Assembly: GCF_008369915.1 (NCBI RefSeq)
Contig: NZ_VSRN01000001.1
Span: 4,832,501 to 4,896,500 of the forward strand
Length of the DNA: 64,000 bases
DNA from: Dyadobacter sp. UC 10
GTDB taxonomy: Bacteria; Bacteroidota; Bacteroidia; Cytophagales; Spirosomataceae
Direction: 5' to 3'
Positions 45,837 through 53,706 of the stretch are shown piece after piece; position 1 is the first letter of the stretch; every line of letters starts with the position of its first letter. The notes under the pieces are model-generated. The model had not been told where the DNA came from, did not search any database, and saw only the letters and a program-made list of their open reading frames with translations. The position numbers were made by a program, and so were the translations under genes.

Positions 45837-47195
45837 ATGGACCAGAATATTGACAGAAGGGAATTTATACAAAGCGCGTCGCTCGCAACATTAGGCGCTA
45901 CGGTCAGTTTTCCAACGTTTTCGATCGGAAAAACAGCGGATGATTCCAAGCCTGCATTGCTGGGTGGCAGTAAAGCACATCCCGGCCCGTTCGCTGCCTG
46001 GCCGATCGCCGACAACACCGAGAAATCCGCTATTTTACAAACATTGGACAGCAAAAACTGGGGCAGGCTTGGCGGTAACAGTGTGGTTGATAAGTTTGAA
46101 CAGGAATACAGCAAGCTATTTGGTGCAAAGCACGCACTCGGTGTTTCAAGCGGAACAAGCGCGCTGCAAACCATGCTGGGCGCATTGGATATCGGCCCCG
46201 GCGACGAGGTAATTATCCCGGTATACACATTCATCGCCACTTACAATGTGGTGACACTCAACTACGCATTGCCGATCCTGGTCGATACTGATCCTGAAAG
46301 CTTCCAGATCGATCCTTCGAAAATTACACCGGCGATCACGAAGCAAACGAAGCTGATCATGCCGGTGCACATCGGCGGCTCTCCGGCCGACCTGGATACG
46401 ATTATCCCAATGGCGGAAAAAGCGGGGATACCTGTGATCGAAGATGCATGCCAGGCGCATTTGGCAGAATGGAAGGGTAAAAAAGTGGGCAACCTGGGCC
46501 TGGGCGGCGCATTCAGTTTTCAGGCTACCAAAAACCTTAACTCCGGTGAAGGTGGCGCTATTATCACCAACAATGAAAAGTTTGCCCAAACCTGCTACGA
46601 TTTTCATAACCAGGGACAAGGTGAAAAATCGACGGGTTTCCTGCCGGGGTCGTCCGGTACACGCGGTACAAACCTGCGGCTGACCGAGTTTCAGGGGAAT
46701 CTGTTGCGTGCGCAAATGTCGCGCGTGGTGGAACAGACTGAAACCCGCTGGAAGAATGCAGCTTACCTTTCCAGCCTTTTGAACGAAATAAAGGGAATAA
46801 CACCCGCAAAACTATATAAGGGGGTAACCAAGAGCGCATTCCACCTTTATATGTTCAGGTATAATAAAGAAGGTTTTGCCGGTTTAAGCCGCGAAAAGTT
46901 CCTGAATGCCCTTGGTGCAGAAGGAGTTCCGTGTGCGGTAGGTTATGGGCAAATGAACAAGAACTCGTATGTGACAGGATTGGCCAGCAACCGGCATTAT
47001 CTGAAAGTATATGGAGAGAAAACCATGAAAGACTGGCTGGAAAGAAACCAGTGTCCGCAAAACGATTATCTGACCAACAATGAATCGGTCTGGTTTTTCC
47101 AGAATATGTTGCTGGGCACCAGAAAGGACATGGAACAGATCGCCTATGCGATTAAAAGAATTCAAAAATACGCGCCGCAGCTGGCCAAAGCATGA
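45837..47195 (+). CDS. Exported DegT/DnrJ/EryC1/StrS-family aminotransferase-like protein
   Basis: A 452-residue PLP-fold protein. It starts with a Tat-like leader (DRREFIQSASLATLG, twin Arg at 7-8). The fold-type I aminotransferase follows: SSGTSALQTMLGALDIGPGDEV for phosphate binding, IEDACQAH with the PLP aspartate, and the PLP lysine K232 in SFQATKNLNSGEGG. Classical members transaminate nucleotide-linked keto sugars in the cytoplasm, so an exported one must act on something else. It overlaps murQ by four bases (ATGA), which ties it to MurNAc-related catabolism. Possible roles include oxidation or transamination of an amino sugar outside the cytoplasm; this is inference. Confidence 0.9.
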   Translation: MDQNIDRREFIQSASLATLGATVSFPTFSIGKTADDSKPALLGGSKAHPGPFAAWPIADNTEKSAILQTLDSKNWGRLGGNSVVDKFEQEYSKLFGAKHALGVSSGTSALQTMLGALDIGPGDEVIIPVYTFIATYNVVTLNYALPILVDTDPESFQIDPSKITPAITKQTKLIMPVHIGGSPADLDTIIPMAEKAGIPVIEDACQAHLAEWKGKKVGNLGLGGAFSFQATKNLNSGEGGAIITNNEKFAQTCYDFHNQGQGEKSTGFLPGSSGTRGTNLRLTEFQGNLLRAQMSRVVEQTETRWKNAAYLSSLLNEIKGITPAKLYKGVTKSAFHLYMFRYNKEGFAGLSREKFLNALGAEGVPCAVGYGQMNKNSYVTGLASNRHYLKVYGEKTMKDWLERNQCPQNDYLTNNESVWFFQNMLLGTRKDMEQIAYAIKRIQKYAPQLAKA

Positions 47196-48016
47196 TAACG
47201 AATATGACTAGAATTACAGAAAGTGATTCCCGGTACGATCACCTCGATCAAAAGAGTATTGAGGAAATTACCACGCTGATCAACCAGGAAGATAAAACCG
47301 TGGCCGAGGCGATAGAGATCGCTTTGCCCGCAATACAAAACCTGATCGCCGCGATCGTACAGAAGATAGAAAACGGCGGTCGATTGTTTTACGTCGGCGC
47401 AGGCAGCGGCGGCCGACTTTCCGTGCTGGACGTTATCGAGCTGCCGACAACTTACGGTATTGAAAAGGGTGTTTTTAATGCAATCCTGGCAGGCGGAATT
47501 CCCAAACTTGCGGATGCGCTTGAAGAAAAAGAAGATGATCCCGAAGCAGGGTGGATTGCGCTTCTGGAGGCGGAAGTAAGTGCAAATGACATCGTAGTCG
47601 GCATATCGGCCAGCGGCAGTACTCCATTTGTACTCGGCGCATTGCGGCAATGCATGGCTGCGGGGATAACAACCGGCTGCATTGTGAGCAACCCCGATTC
47701 GGGAATAGCCAGCTACGCCGATTTTCCGGTGGAAGTAATTACCGGCCCCGAGTTTATTACGGGCAGTACGCGCATGAAATGCGGGACTGCGCAAAAAATG
47801 ATCTTTGATATGATCAGCACGACCACGATGATCCGGCTGGGGAGGGTGAAGGGAAATAAGATGGTGAACGTGAAGCTGATCAACGACAAAATCGTGGACC
47901 GCGCGGTGAAAATGCTGATGCGAATGGGGAATATCTCAGACTATACCGAAGCAAAAGACCTGCTGGTAAGCCGGGGAAGTGTGAGCAATGCAATGGATTT
48001 TTTAGAAACAAAGTAG
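47192..48016 (+). CDS. murQ: N-acetylmuramic acid 6-phosphate etherase
   Basis: Cleaves the lactyl ether of MurNAc 6-phosphate, giving GlcNAc 6-phosphate and D-lactate, in the cytoplasm. The 274-residue protein has the SIS fold with the MurQ signature: YVGAGSGGRLSVLDVIELPTTYG, ISASGSTPFVLGAL and FITGSTRMKCGTAQKM. Glu83 and Glu114 coincide with the catalytic glutamates known from E. coli MurQ. It is somewhat shorter than the usual ~300 residues, lacking part of the C-terminal helices. The ATG at 47192 overlaps the preceding stop; an alternative ATG lies at 47204. It is followed two bases later by the ceramidase-fold gene. Confidence 0.94.
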   Translation: MITNMTRITESDSRYDHLDQKSIEEITTLINQEDKTVAEAIEIALPAIQNLIAAIVQKIENGGRLFYVGAGSGGRLSVLDVIELPTTYGIEKGVFNAILAGGIPKLADALEEKEDDPEAGWIALLEAEVSANDIVVGISASGSTPFVLGALRQCMAAGITTGCIVSNPDSGIASYADFPVEVITGPEFITGSTRMKCGTAQKMIFDMISTTTMIRLGRVKGNKMVNVKLINDKIVDRAVKMLMRMGNISDYTEAKDLLVSRGSVSNAMDFLETK

Positions 48017-48018
48017 AC

Positions 48019-49749
48019 ATGATGCGTAGTCTGACAGGATTGTTTTTGGTGGTATTGCTCGCAGGAAGTGAGTTGGTAAATGCCCAGCAGGTGTACCAGG
48101 TAGGTGTTGCCAGTGAAAGTCTGGAACCGGGAGAGGAATCTTTTTCGGTCCCACTTTCAGGCTATGCCGCGCCTTGGGCGGGGCGCTTTGCATTCACCTG
48201 GCTTCCCAAAGGGTTGAGGGGCAGCAATTCTGCAATTTCCAGATCAATCCCCAAAGCCGGAAAAGGCTCGGTGCAAACTGCGGTTGTCGACAAGGTAACC
48301 TATAAGCTGGACAGCAAAGGCAATATCAGTGGCGGGAAATCCAAACCCAGTATTCCCGCATTGCCGGGAATAACCAGTTTTGTCGTCAAAAGCAATTACA
48401 TGTACGCCGCTGCCGGAAGTGATACGCTGTACCGGCTGCACCTGGCCAATCCGGAAAGGGGCTGGATGCGCGCGGCTTATTCCAACGGACAGATCCCGCG
48501 TGTGGTACCGAAACAGATTTTTGTGTCACAGGGTAAATTGTATGCATTGACTGAATCTGATTCGGTTTTTGAAGCCGCGGTGATCCACGGAAAGGAGCCG
48601 GAACAACTGTTTGCGCGGGCGCTTGCATTGAAAAGTGAGCAAAGCCTGGTGCTGCTGATGTGCCTGGACCTATGCGGGTTTGATGGAAGTTTTATCAATG
48701 GAATTAAAAAAGATATTGCTAAAAAGCACCGGCTACCCGAGGAAGCGATCCTGATCAATGCGTCGCACACGCACTTTGCACCCGGAACGCAAAAATGGCT
48801 GACCTGGGCACCGCATAACCGGTATCCCGACGAAGCTTACATGAACAAAGTCGTGCGCCCAGCCATGCTGAAAGCGGCCGACCGGGCGCTGGCATCCTCG
48901 GCGCCTTCATACGTGAAAGTGGGCCGGGGCATAACTGCGATTGGCCGCAACAGGAGTAACGGCGAACTGGCTACACCTTACGATAACGCCGTGGACGTGC
49001 TGACTGCCGAGCGGACAGACGGAAGCGAAAAAACGGTGATGGTACTGAGCGGCTGCCACCCGGTGGCCGGTACCACCGGTGTCAAACATTTCACAGTCAG
49101 CAGCAACTATCCGGGATTTATGAGAAATGCGCTCGAAGAAGCTGGCAAGATCAAAACGACTGCGCTTTTTATGCAGGGCTGCGCGGGAGATATCAATCCC
49201 GTGGACGAGCCGGAGATTACCGGAGCGAAGCTTGCTGCCGATGCCTTGAAGGTAATCGACAGCAATATGAAGCCACTTTCGGGACCCATTTCATTTCATA
49301 TGGATAGTGTCCTGGCCGAAACTAGGCCGTGGAGCAAAGACAAGCTGGTCGAGTTCCGGGAGGCTAACCGGAGGCTGGGTGCGCAAATGGAGCCGGAGCG
49401 AAATGTAGCCTGGGCCGATCTGATGCTCAGTCACCTCGAACAAAACACGATGCCCAAATCAATGCCGGTTTATATCCAGACGATCAACATAGGAGAGTGG
49501 AAACTGATCGGGCTTTCGCGGGAAGTGGTGACGGAATATGGTCTGGCCATTAAAAAGCTATGGCCCGACAAGCTGGTTTCGGTGGCCGGTTATTGTAATG
49601 ATGTATCCAGTTATCTGCCCGTGGAGCGGCATATTAAAACGCGGGTGTATGAAGGCGAAGGGTCTTGTTTCTGGTACGGACTTCCGTCTCTATTTCCATT
49701 AGACATTCTGGATCGTGTGGTGAACCGGATCTCTACTAAAAATTATTGA
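48019..49749 (+). CDS. Neutral ceramidase-fold protein with inserted domain and altered nucleophile motif
   Basis: A 576-residue exported protein (signal to about residue 23). It matches the neutral/alkaline ceramidase N-terminal domain family: LSGYAAPW (47-53), LFARALALKSEQSLVLLMCLDLCG (197-220), the zinc-site INASHTHFAPG (His250, His252) and His347 in SGCHPVAG. The catalytic motif GDVSPN of true ceramidases reads GDINP here (390-394), so the serine nucleophile is Asn. About 140 residues (55-195) are inserted after the first motif and look like propeller or beta repeats (FVVKSNYMYAAAGSDTLYRL). The C-terminal Ig-like domain of classical ceramidases is absent. Lying between murQ and the permease, it may be a zinc amidase-like enzyme acting on a muropeptide or amino sugar; this is inference. 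Confidence 0.85.
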   Translation: MMRSLTGLFLVVLLAGSELVNAQQVYQVGVASESLEPGEESFSVPLSGYAAPWAGRFAFTWLPKGLRGSNSAISRSIPKAGKGSVQTAVVDKVTYKLDSKGNISGGKSKPSIPALPGITSFVVKSNYMYAAAGSDTLYRLHLANPERGWMRAAYSNGQIPRVVPKQIFVSQGKLYALTESDSVFEAAVIHGKEPEQLFARALALKSEQSLVLLMCLDLCGFDGSFINGIKKDIAKKHRLPEEAILINASHTHFAPGTQKWLTWAPHNRYPDEAYMNKVVRPAMLKAADRALASSAPSYVKVGRGITAIGRNRSNGELATPYDNAVDVLTAERTDGSEKTVMVLSGCHPVAGTTGVKHFTVSSNYPGFMRNALEEAGKIKTTALFMQGCAGDINPVDEPEITGAKLAADALKVIDSNMKPLSGPISFHMDSVLAETRPWSKDKLVEFREANRRLGAQMEPERNVAWADLMLSHLEQNTMPKSMPVYIQTINIGEWKLIGLSREVVTEYGLAIKKLWPDKLVSVAGYCNDVSSYLPVERHIKTRVYEGEGSCFWYGLPSLFPLDILDRVVNRISTKNY

Positions 49750-49752
49750 AGT

Positions 49753-51000
49753 ATGCGCCCACTCGTTATCATCGGTTTTCTGTTTTTCGTTTTCGGGTTT
49801 GTGACGTGGATGAATTCCGTGCTGGTCCCATACCTGCAGATTGCCTGCGAGCTCAATCATTTTCAGTCGCAGCTGGTGGGGTTTGCTTTCTATATCAGCT
49901 ATTTCGTGATGGCGGTACCGTCGGGAATGCTTTTGAAAAGAACCGGTTTCAAAAATGGGATGGCGCTGGGATTGGCTGTAATGGCGGTAGGCTCACTGGT
50001 TTTCATTCCGGCAGCATTTGTAAGAACATTTGAGCTTTTTCTGATCGGATTGTTTATCCAGGGAACGGGTCTGGCTATTTTACAAACAGCTTCCAATCCT
50101 TACGTTACCGTTTTGGGGCCTATGGAAGGTGCGGCGCAGCGGATCAGCCTGATGGGTATCTGCAATGGCGTCGCGGGAATACTCGGGCCGCTCGCATTGG
50201 GCTTTGTGCTTCTTGACAATACACAGGAACAAATTGATGCGATCGCATCGCTTTCAGTTGTGGAAAGGGCAAAAGAACTGGATGCACTGGCGCTTAAAGT
50301 GATCAACCCTTACATTGTGATCACGATTGTCCTGATTGCGCTGGCTGTTTTTGTACAAAAATCATCCCTGCCTGAACTGGAAGGAGAAGCTGACGATTCA
50401 GGGATTTTGGGAAACAAAAAACCTGCCGGGATCTGGTCTCACGCACATTTGCTGCTGGGTGTGGCAACATTGTTTTTTTACACAGGCGTGGAGGTGATCG
50501 CGGGCAATACGATTATCGGTTATGCATCTTTTAAAGGCGTGGATATGGCGAGCGCGCGGTTTTTTACCTCATTTACACTCACTTCCATGCTTGCCGGATA
50601 TTTGATCGGAATTTTCAGTATTCCACGGTTTATCAGTCAGCGCACCGCACTCACAGGCTCTGCGGTATTAGGAGTTGCTTTTGCGCTGGCGGCTATCTTT
50701 ACGGAAGGCAGCACTTCTGTCTTCTTCATTGCTTTTCTCGGTTTCGCCAATGCGCTCGTTTTTCCGTCGATCTGGCCGCTGGCGCTGGACGGGCTTGGTG
50801 CATTACTCAACCTCGGCTCGGCTTTATTGGTAATGGCGATCGCGGGCGGGGCGGTAATCCCGCTAGTATACGGTTACTATGCCGATCAGCACGACCCGCA
50901 GTCGGCTTATTGGCTGCTGGTGCCTTGCTATTTGTTTATTCTTTATTACTCCCTGTCGGGTTACAAAGCCGGCAAGCGGGAGGAAACATTTAATGCCTGA
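49753..51000 (+). CDS. MFS sugar permease (FucP/NagP type), candidate MurNAc transporter
   Basis: A 415-residue inner-membrane transporter with about 12 hydrophobic segments. The N-terminal FVFGFVTWMNSVLVPYLQ, the FYISYFVMAVPSGMLLKRTGF loop and IQGTGLAILQTASNPYVTVLGP are typical of the FucP/NagP/GluP group, which imports fucose, GlcNAc or glucose by proton symport. In Tannerella forsythia a permease (MurT) works with MurK and MurQ for MurNAc uptake; here the permease lies between murQ and the kinase, so it is a plausible MurT counterpart. It starts three bases after the ceramidase-fold gene. Confidence 0.92.
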   Translation: MRPLVIIGFLFFVFGFVTWMNSVLVPYLQIACELNHFQSQLVGFAFYISYFVMAVPSGMLLKRTGFKNGMALGLAVMAVGSLVFIPAAFVRTFELFLIGLFIQGTGLAILQTASNPYVTVLGPMEGAAQRISLMGICNGVAGILGPLALGFVLLDNTQEQIDAIASLSVVERAKELDALALKVINPYIVITIVLIALAVFVQKSSLPELEGEADDSGILGNKKPAGIWSHAHLLLGVATLFFYTGVEVIAGNTIIGYASFKGVDMASARFFTSFTLTSMLAGYLIGIFSIPRFISQRTALTGSAVLGVAFALAAIFTEGSTSVFFIAFLGFANALVFPSIWPLALDGLGALLNLGSALLVMAIAGGAVIPLVYGYYADQHDPQSAYWLLVPCYLFILYYSLSGYKAGKREETFNA

Positions 51001-51005
51001 TTGCT

Positions 51006-51851
51006 ATGAAATTGATTGCGGATAGTGGCTCAACCAAAACAGATTGGTGTCTGATCAGTGCGGGTCAGGAAGTCTGTAAATTCGTTACAGAGGGGTATAA
51101 TCCATTTTTTGTCGATTCAAAATACATCTTTGAGTCGCTTGGAAATAGCATTCCGCAGTTTGTCGACACATCGAAAATCAGCGAAGTAATATTCTACGGC
51201 GCAGGTTGTCAGGATGAGAAAAAAGCATTGGTAGCCGATGCGCTCGAACAATTTTTTCCGGGCGTAGCATTGCAGGTGGAAGTGGACCTGCTGGCGGCAG
51301 CGCGCGGTTTGCTGCAAAAAGAAGCTGGTTTTGTTGCGATCCTGGGTACGGGTACCAATACCTGTACATACGATGGCGTGCAGATAGACCAGCAAATCGA
51401 GTCACTTGGTTTTTTAATGGGAGACGAAGGCAGCGGTTCTTATATGGGAAGAAAGATCTTATCTGACTATATCCGGGGCCGCATGCCGGAAAAGGCCCGG
51501 AAGCTTTTCTATCAGGAATACAAAAAGACACCGGTCGTAGTAATGGATGAAGTATATAGTACTCCGTTACCGAATCGGTACTGCGCTAACTATGTATTAT
51601 TCCTGAATCACCCCGATATGGACAAAGCCTACTCGGAGGGTGTGATCCGGGATAGTTTCCATGAATTTTTTCAGAATCTGGTCAGTGCATATCCTGATTT
51701 CCGCTCGCTGATTTTCAATTGTGTGGGATCGGTCGGTTACTATTATGCAGATATGCTCAGGGAAACGGCCGATGCATTTGGCATGGAAACCGGCGCGATT
51801 GTACCCAATTTGATTGATCACTTGGTCGCTTACCACCTTCACGACAACTAA
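51006..51851 (+). CDS. BadF/BadG/BcrA/BcrD-type sugar kinase, MurK-like
   Basis: A 281-residue actin-fold ATPase with phosphate motif 1 (ADSGSTKTDW) and the second glycine-rich motif AILGTGTNTCTYDG, then GFLMGDEGSGSYMGRK, as in GlcNAc kinases of the BadF family. T. forsythia MurK, a MurNAc kinase, belongs to this group. With MurQ four genes upstream and the permease five bases upstream, it probably phosphorylates imported MurNAc (or GlcNAc) at O6 to supply MurQ. The substrate split between MurNAc and GlcNAc cannot be read from sequence. Confidence 0.9.
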   Translation: MKLIADSGSTKTDWCLISAGQEVCKFVTEGYNPFFVDSKYIFESLGNSIPQFVDTSKISEVIFYGAGCQDEKKALVADALEQFFPGVALQVEVDLLAAARGLLQKEAGFVAILGTGTNTCTYDGVQIDQQIESLGFLMGDEGSGSYMGRKILSDYIRGRMPEKARKLFYQEYKKTPVVVMDEVYSTPLPNRYCANYVLFLNHPDMDKAYSEGVIRDSFHEFFQNLVSAYPDFRSLIFNCVGSVGYYYADMLRETADAFGMETGAIVPNLIDHLVAYHLHDN

Positions 51852-51869
51852 CTAAAAATAAAAAATCCC

Positions 51870-52592
51870 ATGAAACGTTTTCCGGAAATACTGGCGGTAA
51901 TGCTGCCGGTGATTTACATATGCTATGTCAATTTTATAGCCGTGGAACCCAGGCAGCAGCCAGCCGGGCTGGTCGCCGATCCCGATTCCTACTTCGCTTG
52001 TTTTGTCCGGGATAAGAAGGTCGTGCGCACGCTGCGGATACTGGTCGACCAGCCTGTGGCAGATGTGAATTTTCCTTTTAATCCATTCAATCCGAGCGGG
52101 TATCCTGCCGGTAGGGTGTACATGCAGTTGAGTACGGAGGATGAGGAGGGCGCTGTACTTACAAGGACTATCGCCTTTTATGCCGATTCAACCAACAAAG
52201 CGGCACATATTGTAAAAATGACCAGGCCGCTGCAAAGTATCGATCTGACTGTCGGCTTCCAACTGGATAGCGCCCAATTTGATTTGCTGGTAGGCTACCT
52301 TTCTTCACTCGAAAGCAGGGGAAGTATGCAGGCTGACCGAACAGGGGCGGGCATTTGTATAGACATTCTGCAAACCCTGAACGTCAAACTTCCGCCCGGC
52401 GATTTGCGCACCTTCTGGTATGACAGCACGCCGCCAGGTTCCGGGCAAATTGTAGCGTCGTCGAAGATTAGTCCGTATTCTCTAGGGAAAGTATTTAAGA
52501 AAATCGATCGGGCTGAAATGCCGATCAATACAAACGAGGGCTTCATTGAAAGGCCGGAAGAAGGCGAATGCAGCCCGGAAGAGGCAATTTGA
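51870..52592 (+). CDS. Exported protein of unknown function
   Basis: A 240-residue protein with one N-terminal hydrophobic segment (EILAVMLPVIYICYVNFIAV) that serves as a signal or anchor. The remainder is soluble and beta-rich, with a central GAGICIDILQTLNVKLPPGDLRTFWYD stretch and an acidic C-terminus (RPEEGECSPEEA). I do not recognise the family. The Cys in GICIDIL and the surrounding pattern could mark an active site, but no His partner motif is clear. It is co-directional and 18 bases after the kinase, within the MurQ operon. Confidence 0.7.
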   Translation: MKRFPEILAVMLPVIYICYVNFIAVEPRQQPAGLVADPDSYFACFVRDKKVVRTLRILVDQPVADVNFPFNPFNPSGYPAGRVYMQLSTEDEEGAVLTRTIAFYADSTNKAAHIVKMTRPLQSIDLTVGFQLDSAQFDLLVGYLSSLESRGSMQADRTGAGICIDILQTLNVKLPPGDLRTFWYDSTPPGSGQIVASSKISPYSLGKVFKKIDRAEMPINTNEGFIERPEEGECSPEEAI

Positions 52593-52618
52593 ATAATCAC
52601 TAAACCAAACATAATTGT

Positions 52619-53365
52619 ATGAAACTTTTATCATTGCTAGCCGCTGTGACCGTGGCTGTTGCGTTATCCTGTACTTCCAAACCAGAGTCGGATTCTGAAA
52701 ATGACCAGGATTCCGTATCCATTGAATCGTCGGGGGCGGGAGAGGAGTTAGTCTTGTTCGACGGGGCTTCGCTGTCGGGCTGGCATGTATTCAACCAGCC
52801 CGGCAAAGAAGTGAAAAACTGGGTTGTACAAGACAGTGCATTGGTTTGTCTGGGTGCTGCCAAAGATGCGCACGGGGGAGATCTGGTGTACGACGGCACA
52901 TTCAAGGATTTCGACCTTAGCTGGGAATGGAAGGTTGACAAGGGTAGTAACAGCGGCGTGATGTACCATGTGGTGGAAGATCCGAAATACAAAGCTCCCT
53001 ACGAAACGGGCCCTGAATACCAGATCATTGACGATATCGGTTTTCCCGAAAAGCTGGAAGACTGGCAAAAAACGGGTGCTGACTACGCTATGAAAATAGC
53101 GGGACCTGAGAAAAAGCTGAAACAGGTGGGCGAATGGAACACCAGCCGGATTGTGTACGACAACGGGAAAGTGCAGCACTGGCTGAACGGCGCGCTTATT
53201 TTATCCTTCGAAGTATCCTCAGAAGAATGGAAAAAAGAGCGAAACAGTGGCAAATGGAATGATTTTCCGGACTACGCGATTTCTGACGAAGGTAAAATCG
53301 CACTGCAGGATCACGGGAACAAGGCTTATTTCAAAAATATCAGGATTAAAAGGTTAGTTAACTAG
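52619..53365 (+). CDS. DUF1080 (3-keto-disaccharide hydrolase domain) lipoprotein
   Basis: A 248-residue lipoprotein (MKLLSLLAAVTVAVALSC) with the PF06439 concanavalin-like beta-sandwich: LVLFDGASLSGWHV, WVVQDSALVCLG, FDLSWEWKVDKGSNSGVMYHV, GPEYQIIDD, GEWNTSRIVYDNGKVQHWLNG and IALQDHGNKAYFKNIRIK. DUF1080 proteins in Bacteroidota act on or bind sugars at the cell surface; members cleave 3-keto-glycosides. It is the last gene of the MurQ operon (26 bases after the previous gene). An exported FAD oxidoreductase that could make 3-keto sugars exists in the divergent operon. Confidence 0.92.
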   Translation: MKLLSLLAAVTVAVALSCTSKPESDSENDQDSVSIESSGAGEELVLFDGASLSGWHVFNQPGKEVKNWVVQDSALVCLGAAKDAHGGDLVYDGTFKDFDLSWEWKVDKGSNSGVMYHVVEDPKYKAPYETGPEYQIIDDIGFPEKLEDWQKTGADYAMKIAGPEKKLKQVGEWNTSRIVYDNGKVQHWLNGALILSFEVSSEEWKKERNSGKWNDFPDYAISDEGKIALQDHGNKAYFKNIRIKRLVN

Positions 53366-53665
53366 TTGTTAGTGGGTTTTCAAGCTTACAATTAGCGTAA
53401 TGCGGAGCGCAAACGAAGTGTTTTGTGGTGCAATAAGCAGTATTTCTGTAATTCCCTCTATCCTTGCTGGAATATTCAAAGTTGAATGTGGCCCGTCCAC
53501 TAGCATGCCGATTTTGAATGACTCGCCGGAATTAATCAACGTTGGCTCGACCTCAATAAATTAGGGTTTGCCTTGACATTGATGTTGAGGTTACGATCGT
53601 GAACAACTGCTTTCAAAAATGTCCCTCGATACGCGAGATTGATCCTTGAGGCAGGTCAGAATGGA
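53366..53665. other. Intergenic region between DUF1080 gene and insertion sequence
   Basis: About 300 bases, visibly richer in A and T than the operon before it. I see no gene, no clear terminator and no repeat besides the target duplication at its end. It may include the original flank of the tRNA-Leu locus. Confidence 0.45.
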
Positions 53666-53673
53666 GTAGTTTA
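53666..53673 (+). repeat. Left target-site duplication of the insertion sequence
   Basis: GTAGTTTA, identical to 55105-55112 at the other end of the element. Confidence 0.85.
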
Positions 53674-53706
53674 GGCTCAAGACCAAAACTTGTGGAGCAA
53701 CTTGGA

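Noticed and set aside
38102..53365. Sphingolipid (ceramide) utilisation locus
   Set aside because: The only support is the ceramidase-fold protein, whose nucleophile motif is altered; MurQ, the kinase and the permease point to an amino sugar instead.
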